From contig NC_064621.1 in the NCBI RefSeq assembly GCF_023898315.1, positions 541,653,383 through 541,717,382 of the forward strand: 64,000 nt of DNA, given 5' to 3'. Origin of the DNA: Schistocerca nitens. Taxonomy: Eukaryota; Arthropoda; Insecta; Orthoptera; Acrididae. The translations under genes were made by a program, and so were the position numbers. The notes beneath the pieces were generated by a model. It saw only the letters and a program-made list of their open reading frames with translations. It ran no database searches and was not told the origin of the DNA. Positions 9,371 to 21,420 of the stretch are shown here, piece by piece (positions within the stretch are counted from its first letter, which is position 1; every line of letters begins with the position of its first letter).

Positions 9371-11489
9371 TACACTCATGCTCGTAAATTAAGAATAATG
9401 CTGATACATTGTGAAACAACGCTCTGGCGGGCGGTTTGCGGGTTTAAACCACCTCGGGGTATGACCATGCGGTGCATTTGACCTGCGGTCGTCGCACGGT
9501 GGCGCTGGCAGCAGTCCACATACGCAGAGGTGCGGTGCATGAACGAGTACGGTGCAGCGAGTAAGTGTGCCGACGTTCTCAGACGTGCTAATGGTGACTG
9601 TGTGTTGAAAATGGCTCAGAGAACACATATTGATAACATATGAGGGGTAGGATACTAGGGCGACTGAAGGCTGGTCAAACACAGCAGGTCACAGCACGGG
9701 CCCTCCGTGTACCACAAAGTGTGACCTCAAGATTATGGCAACGTTTCCAGCAGACAGGAAACGTGTCCAGTCGCTACAGTACAGGACGTCCACAGAGTAC
9801 AACACTACAAGAAGACCGATATCTCACCATCAGTGCCCGCAGACAGCCACGGAGTACTGCAGGTGGCCTTGCTCGGGACCTTACCGCAGCCACTGGAACA
9901 GTTGTCTCCAGACATACAGTCTACAGACGACAGAACAGACATGGTTTTTTCTCCCAGAGACCTGCAAGGTGCATTCCACTGATCCCTGGTCATAGGAGAG
10001 CCCGTAAAGCTTGGGGTCAACAACACAGTACATGGTCATCGGAACAGTGGTCCTAGATTATGTTCACGGACGAGTCAGGTATAGTCTGAACAGTGATTCT
10101 CGCCGGGTTTTCATCTGGCATGAACCAGATACCAACCCCTTAATGTCCTTGAAAGGGACCTGTACATCTACATGTACATTTATACTCCGCAAGCCACCAA
10201 ACGGTGTGTGGCGGAGGGCACTTTACGTGCCACTGTCATTACCTCCCTTTCCTGTTCCAATCGCGTATGGTTCGCGGGAAGAACGGCTGCCGGAAAGCCT
10301 CTGTGCGCGCTCGACGCTCACTAATTTTACATTCGTGATCTCCTCTGGAGGTATAAGTAGGGGGAAGCAATATATTAGTTACCTCATCCAGAAACGCACT
10401 CTCTCGAAACCTGGACAGCAAGCTACACCGCTATGCAGAGCGCCTCTCTTGCAGAGTCTGCCACTTGAGCTTGCTATAACATCTCCGTAACGCTATCACG
10501 CTTACCAAATAACCCTGTGACGAAATGCGCCGCTCTTCATCTCCTCTGTCAACCCGACCTGGTACGGATCCAACACTGATGAGCAATACTCAAGTATAGG
10601 TCGAACGAGTGTTGTGTAAGCAACCTCCTTTGTTGATGGACTACATTTTCTAAGCACTCTCCCAATGAATCTCAACCTTGCACTCGCCTTACCAACAATT
10701 AATTTTATATGATCATTCCACTTAAAATCGTTCCGCACGCATACTCCCAGATATTTTACAGAAGTAACTGCTACCAGTGTTTGTTCCGCTATCATATAAT
10801 CATACAATAAATCATACTCTATGGAGGTCGTGGTTTGATGGTGTGGGGGCAGGATTATGATTGGTGCACGTACACCCGTGCATGTCATTGACAGAGGAAC
10901 TGTAACAGGTCAGGTGTATCGTGAGGTCATTTTGCACCAGTATGTCAGCCTTTTCAGGGGTGCAGTGGGCCCCACCTTCCTCCTGATGGATGATAACGCA
11001 CAGCCACCACCGAGCTTCCATCGTGGAGGAGTACCTCGAAACAGTTGATATCAGGCGAATGGAGTGGCCTGCCTATTCTCCAGACCTAAACCCCATCGAG
11101 CACGTCTGGGATGCTCTCGGTCGACGTATCGCTGCACGTCTTCAAACCCCTAGGACACTTCAGGAGCTCCAACAGGCACTGGTGCAAGAGTGAGAGGCTG
11201 TACCCCAGCAGCTGCTCGACCATCTGATCCAGATTATGCCAACCCGTTGTGCGGCCTGTGTACGTGTGTAGGGCAATCATATCCCCTATTGATGTCGGGG
11301 TACATGCGCAGGAAACAGTGGCGTTTTGTAGCACATTTGTTTCGGGACGGTTTTCTCAACTTACCACCAATACAGATCTGTGTCGTGTTTGATCCCTATG
11401 GGCCTGTGCTATCAGCGCCAGTTTTGAGTAGTGCCACGTTGTGTGGCACCACATTCTGCAATTATTCTTAATTTATGAACATGAGTGTA
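9371..11489 (+). mobile_element. Tc1-like transposon inserted in the LINE, itself interrupted
   Basis: Inverted ends are near-identical: CACTCATGCTCGTAAATTAA from 9373 and, on the minus strand, CACTCATGTTCATAAATTAA from 11487. TATA sits outside both ends, giving the TA target duplication. The transposase reads on the plus strand in pieces: helix-turn-helix region from 9640 (AGQTQQVTARALRVPQSVTS), FTDES near 10061, FIWHEPDTNPL, then after the inserted CR1 fragment MDDNAQPP near 10987 and WPAYSPDLNPIEHVWD near 11069-11116. Thus the D, D and E positions are traceable, but frameshifts and the insert make it inactive. Without the insert the element is about 1.45 kb, normal for Tc1. Confidence 0.88.
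10163..10819 (-). mobile_element. CR1-like LINE 3' fragment inside the Tc1 element
   Basis: On the minus strand the end of a reverse-transcriptase ORF reads VKYLGVCVRNDFKWNDHI, AYTTLVRPILEYCSSVLDPY and QVGLTEEMK (frame 10888-10502), followed by a 3' untranslated region ending in a short TACATCTACATG microsatellite at 10163. This is the layout of the CR1-like LINEs elsewhere in the window. It splits the Tc1 transposase between a GRDLY-like word and the conserved YGGRGLMVWG segment. Severely 5' truncated, as usual for LINEs. Confidence 0.85.
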
Positions 11490-11576
11490 TATTGCAGTGG
11501 TAATGCAAATTTGTAGAGGCGTGAATAGGATAGACTATCGTGGACAGCTGCATCAAACCAGTCCACGGACTTGAGA
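11490..11576 (+). mobile_element. RTE-like LINE, right piece with 3' end
   Basis: Continuation of the LINE fragment that ends at 9370. The text gcatcaaaccagtccacgg at 11550 matches the 3' end of the other RTE-like copy (gcatcaaaccagtcagtaga on the minus strand near 60700). The codons before it fit the last residues of that ORF (a short ...NSWRAASNQSVD-type end). Positions 11577-12250 are unassigned. Confidence 0.6.
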
Positions 11577-12249
11577 CCACGTCGTTGCCAGGTTAATTTT
11601 ACTGATTCCCCTGAAAAACCATTAATCGAAACAGTTTTTACAGAAATTCTCTAGATCAAAGGGCAGTGTTCGATTCTACTTGCACGGCTTAACACCAATA
11701 TTGCGACCATGGATCTATTCTAGCGTTTCAGGATCGATGGGTATAGCAACACACACCCTATTCAATGGGCTGGCCTTGCAAAGGAATTTATGAACCCAAG
11801 AATCTTAGAAAAACTGTGTATATTCTTAAATATTTTCAATGCACAAGATGTGACGAAAAAGAAGTACAGAATTTTGTTGAACTTGGGAAAAATCAAAGGA
11901 ACAATTGCTCCCGGGTTTTGCTACACACGGGGAGTTTACCTGCTTACCACAACGTGGTTCGGTGCTGCGACAGTGACCTCCGTGGCACATGGACCCTACA
12001 CCGAGAGCAGAGACTCATCCTTCTCGGAGACGGCCGCACGCCCTGTCTCCACTTTGACACTGTGTGCATAGACAAGAGCTCTTGATACACTTCGAAAACC
12101 ATTGGCCTATATTCGGCGGTTGGTTTCAAAGAATCTTCAGCATTGTTTCCTCTCATGTTATGTTGCCAACACAATTGGCTCCTCGCACAGGAACTACTGC
12201 TACACGATTACTCTGCAATGCACACTTGTTTGGCTGAGGCTTCATGGCA

Positions 12250-12505
12250 TCACTTCCAGACCATTTCTCGATCGTCCCTCTCGAATAGCACATGGGAAAA
12301 ATGCACAGACAAATCCTTACATCCAAGCTCCGATTTCAAATATCACGATATGATTATTCCCAATGTAAGCGGCAGTTAAAAAAACTGGCATTGGGAGCAA
12401 AATGTTGGTGATTGTAATTTCGTGAGAGACCACAACGCAACTAAATAGCCTTGCTTTACAGATTGCCACCCCAACTCCGTAATCATGTCGGTGACAGTTT
12501 CTTTT
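12250..12505 (-). mobile_element. CR1-like LINE 3' fragment
   Basis: The words gcacatgggaaaaa (12290), gttggtgattgtaatttcgt (about 12404) and caccccaactccgtaatcat (near 12467) match in order the 3' part of the long CR1-like LINE (57029, 57131 and 57197). No coding content beyond the last few residues. Positions 12506-13240 hold nothing firm; a T-run lies at 12540. Confidence 0.6.
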
Positions 12506-13244
12506 TTATGATAATAGAAAGTGAGCTACCCTTGTCTTTATTTTTTTTTTAGGTCTTCCATTAATTCTATCTGGTACTTGGCTCTGTTACATTTCCTTTT
12601 AACGTCGATTTTGTACGATACATTACGTAGTAAATTCTAAAATAATAACTTTTACGTACTTGTAATTGAATATTTGTCGTGATGGCTTCAAGTAAAAATT
12701 TGATTTAAGTAGAACACAATTATTAAAGAACATTAGCTATTACCACTCAGTACAGACATGATCACAACCAGCAGAGTGCCCACTCCTTGCTCTCAGTACC
12801 CCCTCCTGCATCCCCTACCTGGCGTCGCATTCGCCAATACAGAGAATGCATTCGCTACACGAATACAAAGTCAAATATATCTCTGGTCACATTTGTAACG
12901 ACTTATTTTACCCCAAGATCACACGTCCAGCTGTGTGGTGACGAGTTAAAATATTCGTATCACTACACTGTCCCGTTAATGCGATTTGACAATGTTCCCA
13001 TCTCACTGAACAGCAGTAAAAAATTGAGGGAACGAATGATTTCCAAGCGACCTCTTTCGTGCATCGGTCACACCTTACATTATAGCTGAGCCTGATATCT
13101 ACCTTCTTACGAACAGCTTTTCGTGCTCATTCTACCTTAAATTGCTGCTCATTGACTTGGTTCGGATTGTAGTGCCTGTGGATTGTCGTGTCAGATGATG
13201 TCGGGTCCATTTTTTATTTACGCTCTGTTACATTTATGTTATGG

Positions 13245-13445
13245 CAGTCTTTGAACCAAACGCCGAACTTTTGGAAGTTTTCATAATCTTCATTACTATG
13301 TTTAAGTGACTTCCCTGTGCACAACTGGATCGACTGCGTACAGATCTGTAAACGTTTTTTATAAAGTCATTTACATATATCGCGGACAGCGAAGTTCTTA
13401 TCAAACTTGTTTGAGGTACAGCGAAGACCACTTTCTCTTCTTCCG
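13245..13445 (-). pseudogene. Probable LINE reverse-transcriptase scrap
   Basis: The minus-strand frame 13431-13234 reads AVPQTSLIRTSLSAIYVNDF, which resembles the reverse-transcriptase motif VPQGSVLGPLLFLIYINDL of CR1/jockey-type LINEs; a continuing ADD motif is not visible. Degenerate and short; low certainty. Confidence 0.4.
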
Positions 13446-13574
13446 CAGTCTAACCAATGGCAACGGCGTATTGAGTTCTATTTGGTTTTTGATGCAGTCA
13501 CATATGTGTGCCGTAATGTAGTACTACGCCGATACAGACATTACGAAGCCGTCTCCACGCCATAAATTTAGCTT

Positions 13575-14120
13575 CTAGGTAGGTGAGGGAACACCTGAAA
13601 CGGAACCTGGGTCATTGGCATCGCGTTATCGCCACCGACGAGCGCAGGAGCTGCCTGAAGCCCGATGTACGCCGTAGAATAATGTGGAGGCGGCCAGGGC
13701 CAGGTACAGGTACCAGCAAACGTCTCACGCACGCGGTCCCACAGGTTCAACAAGGAGGTAGGTCAGTAATGTTCTGAGGGCAGTACCGTCCTGTCTTCGA
13801 TATCGAGGATGATTCGAGGGCTGGGCAATATCGGGGCAGGATCCTCTAACCTAGTGTGGAGACGACCATTTGGGCGAGTACTTAATCCTTCAAGACGATA
13901 ATGAACGAGCACACCGCGCCCAACTCGTGAACACCTTCCACCAGGAGGCAGGAAACAACCGAATGGCCTGCTGCATCTGATGATACGAGCCCAAATGAGC
14001 GTGCTTAGAGACCGTTCGTAGCAGAAAACTTTCTCTCGCAATGGATAATCTCAGGAGCGCTGCCATTGGAGTGGGATAGTCTCCGGCAACGACGGTCTGG
14101 GCCACTTCGCGAAGAGCATG
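13575..14120 (+). pseudogene. Tc1-like transposase fragment
   Basis: Plus-strand text HWHRVIATDE (13615) corresponds to the Tc1 HWGRVLFTDES segment with the first catalytic aspartate. RIMWRRPG (13678) matches the following RVWRRPGE-type region, and LQDDNERAHRAQLVNTF near 13885-13935 corresponds to the QQDNARPHRA segment with the second aspartate. Frames shift between the pieces and the part with the catalytic glutamate is missing. The family differs from that of the intact copy at 21.4 kb. Confidence 0.6.
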
Positions 14121-14215
14121 CCCAGAGGAGGATGAGAAACATGTTACAGTGCTCGGGGTGGACTAATGTAGTATTGAATGTTACACATCAACAAAATTAA
14201 AATTTCGATTTCACA

Positions 14216-15346
14216 TACACTATCTGACCAAAAATAATTGAACATTAATATAGGATAAGTCACTCTTCGCCTTAGGTTTGAACTCTGCTGGGGACACTTT
14301 TTGAGGTGCCTGATTGTGGAGGAATGGCAGTCCATTTCTGCTCAACAGCCTAAAGCAGCGGAAGTGGTGGTGATGGACGCTAGGGTAGGTAGCGAAGTCT
14401 ACGCTCTAATTTAGCGGAGAGGTTCTCCATTCGGCTAATCGGAACTCCGTGCAGGCTAGTGCATTTTAGGAATGTTACTGCCCATAAGCCATTGCCTCAC
14501 ACATGCTGCTGTATGACAGAGTGCATTGTTACGCTGATACTATCAGTCATCGTCTCCGAACTGTTACGCAGTACGAAACACTAAAATGTGGTCATATTCT
14601 CCCACATTAACCATTTTTTCTAACACAATAAGGGAAGCTAAACCTAACTACGAGAAACACTACTACACCGTTAACATGGCCTCCTCTGTGCTTCAGTGTT
14701 GGCACTACACATCAAGACAAGTAACGTTCTGGTTTTCACCAACCCCAGACCCTTCCATTGGATTTCCGTGGGATACAGCATGATTCATCGCTAAAATCAC
14801 TCGTTTCCAGTCATCTACTGTCCAGTGGCGTTGTTCTTCACCTTAAGTGTCGCTTGGCACTGACTACAGAAATATGTGGCACATGAGGAGCTGCTCGACC
14901 ATTGCACCCCATTCTTTTTTTACTCCTTACACACATTGTGCTAGCTAGACTTCTGGTATCACTTTGGAACTCGCGAGTGATTCCTTCTGCTGATTTCATG
15001 CGGTTCTTCACGAGCGTCGTCCTCGGTGCCCGACATTACCCGCTCCATCAGTACATGAGGTCTTCTTGGTTTAGCTGTAGTTGTTCGCGGCACCGACAGT
15101 AGACTTGGCCAGCTTTGGAAGGGTTGAAATGTCCCTGCTGGATTTCTTTCTCATGTGACATCCAATGAATAGTTCACGTTATAAGTCAGTGAGTTCTGAC
15201 CAACCCATTCAGTAGTTAACTGCTTCTCTACTGACAACGCAGCAGTCCCCTGTCTTATTTTATTCTGGTGGGTCCACCTCTCGTTACATCCAGCGATCGT
15301 TTCCTCGTTACACGGGGGTTTCAGGATACTTTTGATCTGATCTTTT
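14216..15346 (-). mobile_element. Decayed Tc1-like transposon (CACTATCTGA-end type)
   Basis: The left end after a TA at 14216 reads CACTATCTGACCAAAA. The right end near 15321-15340, read in reverse, contains GATCAGATCAAAAGTATCC, the same family end with a damaged outermost part. Between them the minus strand encodes RHWTVDDWKRVI near 14829-14794, the Tc1 segment just before the first catalytic aspartate, followed by degenerate codons. No intact transposase frame remains. Confidence 0.6.
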
Positions 15347-17269
15347 AAGTTCAGTTTCAAACATTCTGCCTATATTTGATAAGTGGACTTATTCTCACAG
15401 TAAATTTATTTTTTAATTTGATAAGGCCTTCATTTAATTTCCTTCATCCGTAGAATATAAGCCTACACACGTTCGCAGGCACGCACATAATGCAATACTT
15501 TTTTCAGCAGTTTATCACACGCTATTTGAGATTAATGCGACTGTGTTCGGGATTCACTGCGTTGGCCAGCTGAGCTGCAACCAGTATTCAGCAGTTACTT
15601 GGCGCATTGAGCACTATGTATCACTTGTGGTGAACTGTTAGCAAAATTCAAAAAATGACAACGGTAATGAACAACTGCTACGACTAGCATTCAAAATTTG
15701 ACACTTTCGAAAGTCGATTGGGATAACTTTAGTGCTATCCACCAATTTAGGGAGGACGAAGGATGACGGTTTTAGATCCTGTCCACGACGAGTTCGGGGT
15801 ATAACACAAGCTCGGGTAGGAGAAGGTTGTGGAAATAAATAGGTCGTGTCCTTTCAAAAATAAGCATCCCCCGTTTATTCTTTAGCGGAAAGCGTACAAA
15901 GTAGAAACCATTTCGTAGTGTACTTACGAAAAATTCACTAAGTGCAGCTTCGGCGAGGTCAGAGGTAGACGCAGTCTTCAGTAAGTTGTCAGGAGACATG
16001 GTTACTAAGACCCTAACATACCCCTTTATATAGTGCATGGCGCAAATGGCTGTGACCGATTACGCGCGATTTCTTTCTGTCGCCAACCTTTTGCTGGCGT
16101 GGGTGCTTGTCCAGATAGCCGGCTTGAAAAGCCAGCTATCTCAGCAGCACAGCCACAGGCGCAATGGCGTCCTTGACCCGGGGGGCGGGGCGGGGGGGGG
16201 GGGGTAGAGCGTCATGATTCCTGTAGAATGAGAGTCTTGAACTCTGCACTATTTCTGTTATATCCTTTCATGTCAGCCAGCGTCGTCTGCTGTATGTGAC
16301 GGCGTCAGTTTGTAAACGCGACCTGTCCGTAACGCGAAGGTTTCCCAATCTGGGTGGGTAATGCGATGGATTTTGCAAGGCGCGAAGTTTAGGCAATTTG
16401 CTTTCCCTCTGACGTCGGTTAGGAAACGCTTTCACGTCAATAGCGGCCTCTAGCTCCGAGAAGTTAACCTCGCTCGCACGGCTAAGATAATGAATCGGGC
16501 GACTCCCTCCCGGAATTTGCTGTTCTATAACGCTGCTTTTTTTCACGATGGTAGAGAGAGATCAGACTGTATCTGGTGTGTTGGAGATTGAGAACTGATT
16601 TTTTGTCAGTCCTTTTCTTGTAGGTACCAGAAGCACAAGCCAATAATGAACCGTACTAAATTTGTGCCGAAGGTGGATTCGTTCCACGATCTCTACAAAG
16701 AAATAAGTCAGAGTAAGGCCCACTCTACATCTCAATTTTTTTTAACTGCCGTTCTCTCTTCATTCTGGAATAATGACACTTCAGGAATTCGTAAGTGCAG
16801 TGTTAGATGCCTTCGACCAGTTGTGAAATGTGCAACACTTACAATGTGTGGTAAGAGAGCGAGTCGGTAAGTACCCCTGTTCAGAATGAAGACTCCATTT
16901 TTTTCCTTCCAAAATGTGCAAAAGTGGAAACATGAAAGCATAACTTCGTATTGCCTGGGGCAGTTTCAACCTGACATATAGAATACATATGAATTACAGC
17001 TGGGAAAAATACTGCTGGGGTAAGACACTCCTACGATCTTCGTGGTTTTTGTTTTATGGGCTTTAGGTCGTGGTCCAAGACACCTGCCGAACATTTCGTC
17101 TCTCAGTGTTAGGGACAGCATCAGGGCCAATAAAGACTCAGAAAGCACTATGAAACAAGCTCCCGAACTGCTATCCACGCAACTGTAGGTTAACGATGTC
17201 ATCAGATTGCGGCATTGCACCGATGTGTGTTACAGAGCTTTAATGGGGAAGAGTTAGCGCTACATCTGC
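15347..17269. other. Unassigned spacer with a hairpin and a G-run
   Basis: No recognised gene. Positions 16113-16141 form a 13-bp hairpin (agatagccggctt/aagccagctatct, one mismatch, 3-base loop). A G-rich run (ggggggcggggcggggggg type) at 16179-16205 could form a quadruplex. Short open frames such as 16546-16268 (minus) show no motif. Confidence 0.5.
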
Positions 17270-17545
17270 GTGACAGCTCTGCAATTCACAATTAAGTGCA
17301 TGGTAGAGGGTTCACCGAGTCACCTTTCAAGCTTTTCCTCTACCGTTCCACACACACTAACAGCGCTTGGGACAAAGAAACACTTAAATCTTCGTGACCT
17401 TTCTGACAGGAAATTACGAATTCAGTCGCACAACTGAGATGATACTCTGTAGGCGGGTTGTTTGATTAGAAGTGACGTGTGAGGGATGGTGTCAAAAGCC
17501 ACTTAGAAATCTGGAAATGCGAAACCAGTTTCCTTAATTTAACTC
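17270..17545 (-). mobile_element. CR1-like LINE fragment with internal deletion
   Basis: The left part (tgcaattcacaattaagtgc, gtagagggttcaccga) matches the 3' end of the CR1-like LINE at 56947-56985. The right part (cacaactgagatgatactct, tggtgtcaaaagcca) matches its reverse-transcriptase region at 57838-57915. About 850 bp in between are missing. Confidence 0.65.
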
Positions 17546-19295
17546 TAAGGCTCTCCGTAAGTTTAATTTCAGTCCTCCTCCTCCTCCTCTTCTGTTAAAG
17601 TGGTTTTCGTGCGTTTGAATTTCCTTGCCTCTGTATATCCTAGCATAGTAATGACTGCATCCTGATAAAACCGTAGTATAGCAGAAACTAATTTGGCTGG
17701 TCTCCGGCCCTGTGCATGAACTGCTGCTACCGATCTATCCGCGGTTTCCAAACGACGATTGCACTTCCATTTGTTAATTCGTCTTGCTGAGCTTGTTTTT
17801 GATACTGCTTTCTGAGTCTTTATAGCCTAGAATGATCTCTAGTACTGAGACAGTAAATATTAGGCAGATAAATATGCCTTAGGCCACGGCCTAAAGACGA
17901 TAAAACAAAAATCATCAAATGTGCAAATACCTGGTATGAAACCCTGCATTGTATGATGAGAAAATCTAGCACCATTAGTGGTGGGAGGTGTATTTGAGGA
18001 GGGTTGAAGCATCTCACCTTAAGGAGAGGCAAGATATCGAACTCTAAAACGTACTCGAAAGTGTTCGATCGTAGTGTCGAATACATAGTGCTGCCAACGA
18101 CTTTCAAAACTTTGTGGTGTGAGTGATGGTAGGACGAGGTGACCTCTAAAGCTTGGAACAATTTCAACTGAACTTGATCTACAAATAGCTTACTTCCTGT
18201 GATAAATATAAGGACAACATGGATAATCAACTACCGTATTAGCGGGTAATTGTGAAGTGTTTGATAAGTGTAAAGGCTTCGACAGCTACTGTCAATTCAG
18301 TAAAGTCCATTTGAGTACTAGGATTGCTGTGGATACGGTCTAAACATGGGTTTTAATTTCTAAACGACGCAGCCTAATGTCCAAACGGATTTTGTTCATA
18401 GTAAAATTTGATAGTTTGGATCAATGTGGAATAAAATACGCTATCTCAACTCTTACATATTGCGGGAAAGTTGATGTAGCGCAGTACCAGGCAGGTTCGA
18501 GCTATTGCTCCTCATCAGGCAAGTCCACAAGCTACATTTCAGTAAAACAGTGTCCGGCCACATGAGCGGTTAATTACCCCACAACCATAAAAAGGGAACG
18601 GGTAATTTGACACCCTGCCGTGCACGCTCGCCTGGTGTGTCTCCCGTTCAACATGTCTGCGATGTGTTAGATCAGCACGTTGTTAATCACGAACGTCCAA
18701 CAACCACCGTTGTTTTTCTTGTAAACACTCGTGACAGCATGGAGGAAGATTGCCCTGGAATATGTCTAGATCCTCCGTGTATTCATGGCACGACGGTTAG
18801 GTGTTTCGAGTGCTCACACCATTCTGCAATGTCAGAAATTATTTACAGTTCTGTAAAGTTGCGAGCTTGAGTTCCAGCTTTCACAAAGGTTGTAAGTGTC
18901 TTCCTTTCTTTTCTTGAATAAAATACACCTCTATGGCTGTCTGCTGGTGACAGGATGTTTTGACAGCACCTCATTCGTCTAAGGATACTGCGATATGCGA
19001 GGCCTTTTTTAAAATCTGGCTAGGTAACCAGCTGTTACTTCTCTGTACAAACAGCGATAAAACTGGCACAGAGCGCTAGATAAGCACACTCGTGCTTTAT
19101 ATTGTCCAACTACTCTTACATGGGTAATTTATAATACTGTCGAAAGCAAGAGTGCAAAGATCGCTCTGCTTTGCTGACAGCTTCATTTGCAATTAGTAAA
19201 TATCACAGTTTTTGAACTGCATAGGCTGTAACAGAGAGATACGGTCAAACTTTGTGGACACATTACTCACGAAAATATTATTCTAATATGAAGAG
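17546..19295. other. Unassigned spacer
   Basis: A minus-strand frame of 136 codons (18230-17820) and several shorter ones are present, but I see no domain, signal peptide or compositional sign of a gene. No repeats recognised apart from a short (TCC)n at 17573. Confidence 0.45.
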
Positions 19296-19489
19296 TTATA
19301 GAAAATGACGCTCAGTCAGGAACCGCGCGACTGCTACGGTCGCAGGTTCGAATCCTGCCTCGGGCATGGATGTGTGTGATGTCCTTAGGTTAGTTAGGTT
19401 TAAGTAGTTCTAAGTTCTAGGGGACTTATGACCACAGATGTTGAGTCCCATAGTGCTCAGAGCCATTTGAACCATTTTATAGAAAATGA
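19296..19489 (+). mobile_element. SINE family A, 5' truncated, with 13-bp target duplication
   Basis: The insert (19309-19476) begins inside the tRNA-like head (cagtcaggaaccgcgcgact), keeps the B-box ggttcgaatcc and ends at agccatttgaaccatt. The direct repeats ttatagaaaatga lie at 19296-19308 and 19477-19489. The A-box is lost, so this copy could not drive its own transcription. Truncation at the 5' end together with an intact duplication is what target-primed reverse transcription produces. Confidence 0.92.
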
Positions 19490-20190
19490 ATCACTTAGAG
19501 CATATCCAGACCCATGTACATACTGTTTTTCTGTGCCTTTAAAAACATATTTCTCAATTTGGCCCTACGTTTTTTGTCACATCCTGTATGTACAGTACAG
19601 TGTTACTGAGCCTCTAATGTGAAACAGCTCTGTCTCCCAAGTTTCATCTGTACACAGCGCTACACGTGATCATATGTAGAGGGTAAGCCTTTGCCATGTT
19701 CTTACCCGAGATTAGATTATAAAGCCGATCACAGGAGGATGGCACAGTGTAATGTAGAATGCAAACTGCACCGTGGCATTTTTGGCATACATACTTGTTG
19801 CCATGTAACTCGGTAATACCTGTCTAGCGTCCAGAAAGAACCGTATTTGGAAGAAAACTAGACGTTGAAATCTAAAGATCAGTCTTCATGCGTAACGTAT
19901 GCAGGAAATCCCATATCGCGTGCAGTCACTTAGTGTTGTGTTTTAAATAGATTACAGGTAACCTCCACTAACTAATTACCGCCTATTGTCCATGATAGGG
20001 CGGTTCAGTTATGGAGGTAGCAAGTTACGAGTAAGTAGATTATCGTTACTTTACGCTGGGCATATGAACGCCATTTTTAGTTCAGAGGACAGAGGATACA
20101 AATATACGACACAGAATGTTAATAACATTATATTAGTGTAAGTGAACTGTACTCAGTGTATCATTTCACTGACATTATGTTACCACCATT
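19490..20190. other. Unassigned spacer
   Basis: No gene or repeat recognised. The text cacatcctgtatgta near 19578 resembles a mariner-type terminus, but no partner was found. Confidence 0.45.
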
Positions 20191-20194
20191 CTTT

Positions 20195-20830
20195 CTAATA
20201 TTAGTACACCCGACAAAAACGTAACAGCCCCTTCCCATATAGAACGCATATAATATCGTGTGACACTGCCTCCAGCCTTGGGAATGGCCTCAGTTTGGTG
20301 AGGAAAAGTGTGTAAAAGTTTCTGTGGGAATGACGTATCCAGCTCAAGCATGTCATTGACGATTACATCCCGCAGAGGAACCACACTGTGGGGATGCTGA
20401 ATGATAATTCTACCCTTTGCTCCCAATAGTTCTAGACATTTTCTATGGAATTAAGATCGGATGATTAAGCGAGCCAGTCGTGGTGCTGTAAGCTGCCTGA
20501 GCGTTTCTCATGCCAGAAGCATATGCGTGTAGCTCTGTGAACAAGGTTGTAGTCGCCTTGGAAGATTGTAATTTCCACAGCATATTTATCATGAACATAT
20601 AATTGAAAAGGTATTTCTAGGTCACTGAGAATGGTTATTTTAACATCCTGGTTCATATCGTGGGAACCTGAATGAGCGGGCCCAATTCATACTGCAAATA
20701 TATCCTAAAATGTCTCAGAACCACTACACCCACCATTTGAATGCCTGTTTCCAAGTGATTGAACGTGTCGAGTGCTTTGACGGCCCAATAGCGCTGTGTG
20801 TAGCGTAGTGTAGGCAGTCTCATTTATAGA
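20195..20830 (-). pseudogene. Tc1-like transposase relic
   Basis: The minus strand reads IFQGDYNLVHRATRI (near 20566), the degenerate form of the Tc1 QQDN-H-A segment. Next comes HHDWLA then SSDLNSIENV (20485-20430), the form of the DWPAQSPDLNPIENLW segment that carries the catalytic glutamate. Finally LHTFPHQTEAIPKAGGSVTR (near 20310) is the usual C-terminal end. One or more stops break it. A different Tc1 family from the intact element downstream. Confidence 0.65.
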
Positions 20831-20834
20831 TGTG

Positions 20835-21060
20835 TTGCATCTTCTAAGTGTTCTGCCACTAAAACGCAGTCTTTAGTTCGCCTTCCCTACAACATTTTCG
20901 GTGCGTTCTTTTCAATTTAAGTTGTTCGTAATTGTAATTCATAGGTATTTAATTAAATTTAGGGCCTTCAGATTTGATTGAGTCGTCGTGTAACCGAAGT
21001 TTAAGGGATTCCTTTTAGCACTTACATGGATGACCTCACACCATTTTCGCTGTCTCCATA
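20835..21060 (-). mobile_element. CR1-like LINE internal fragment
   Basis: Ordered matches to the long CR1-like LINE: gcatcttctaagtgttctgc (compare 57387), caatttaagttgttcgtaat (57464), and acatggatgacctcacacca (compare 57574). It is cut off at both sides. Positions 21061-21420 are unassigned. Confidence 0.7.
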
Positions 21061-21420
21061 TCCACATCAAGCTACTTTATTTACACTACCCAAGCTCTTG
21101 TGTATCACCTCACTTGAATACTGGAATTTATCCTCCAACAGCACCACGATAATATTTTTTTCGTCCTCAATTGGCTGAGGTAGTGCTCAACTCCCTAGCT
21201 GTCATCAAAACCTACATCAGCGTCTGGAGTTAACTAAAATTAAATGGTCCTGCCCGTCCACCAAATGCATTCCGCCAATGGTGCTTTTCCCATATACATC
21301 GCGGGAGAACGTCGGCTTGTAGAGTTCCAAATCTTTTATTCACAAAATATGGAAGTAATAGGATTGGAACATAATTGATGCACAAAATTTTGGTCGGTCT
21401 TTGCGAAGGCAATAAAATTA

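Noticed and set aside
17820..18230. 136-residue minus-strand frame as a host gene
   Set aside because: No motif, no splice context, composition like its surroundings; not supportable.
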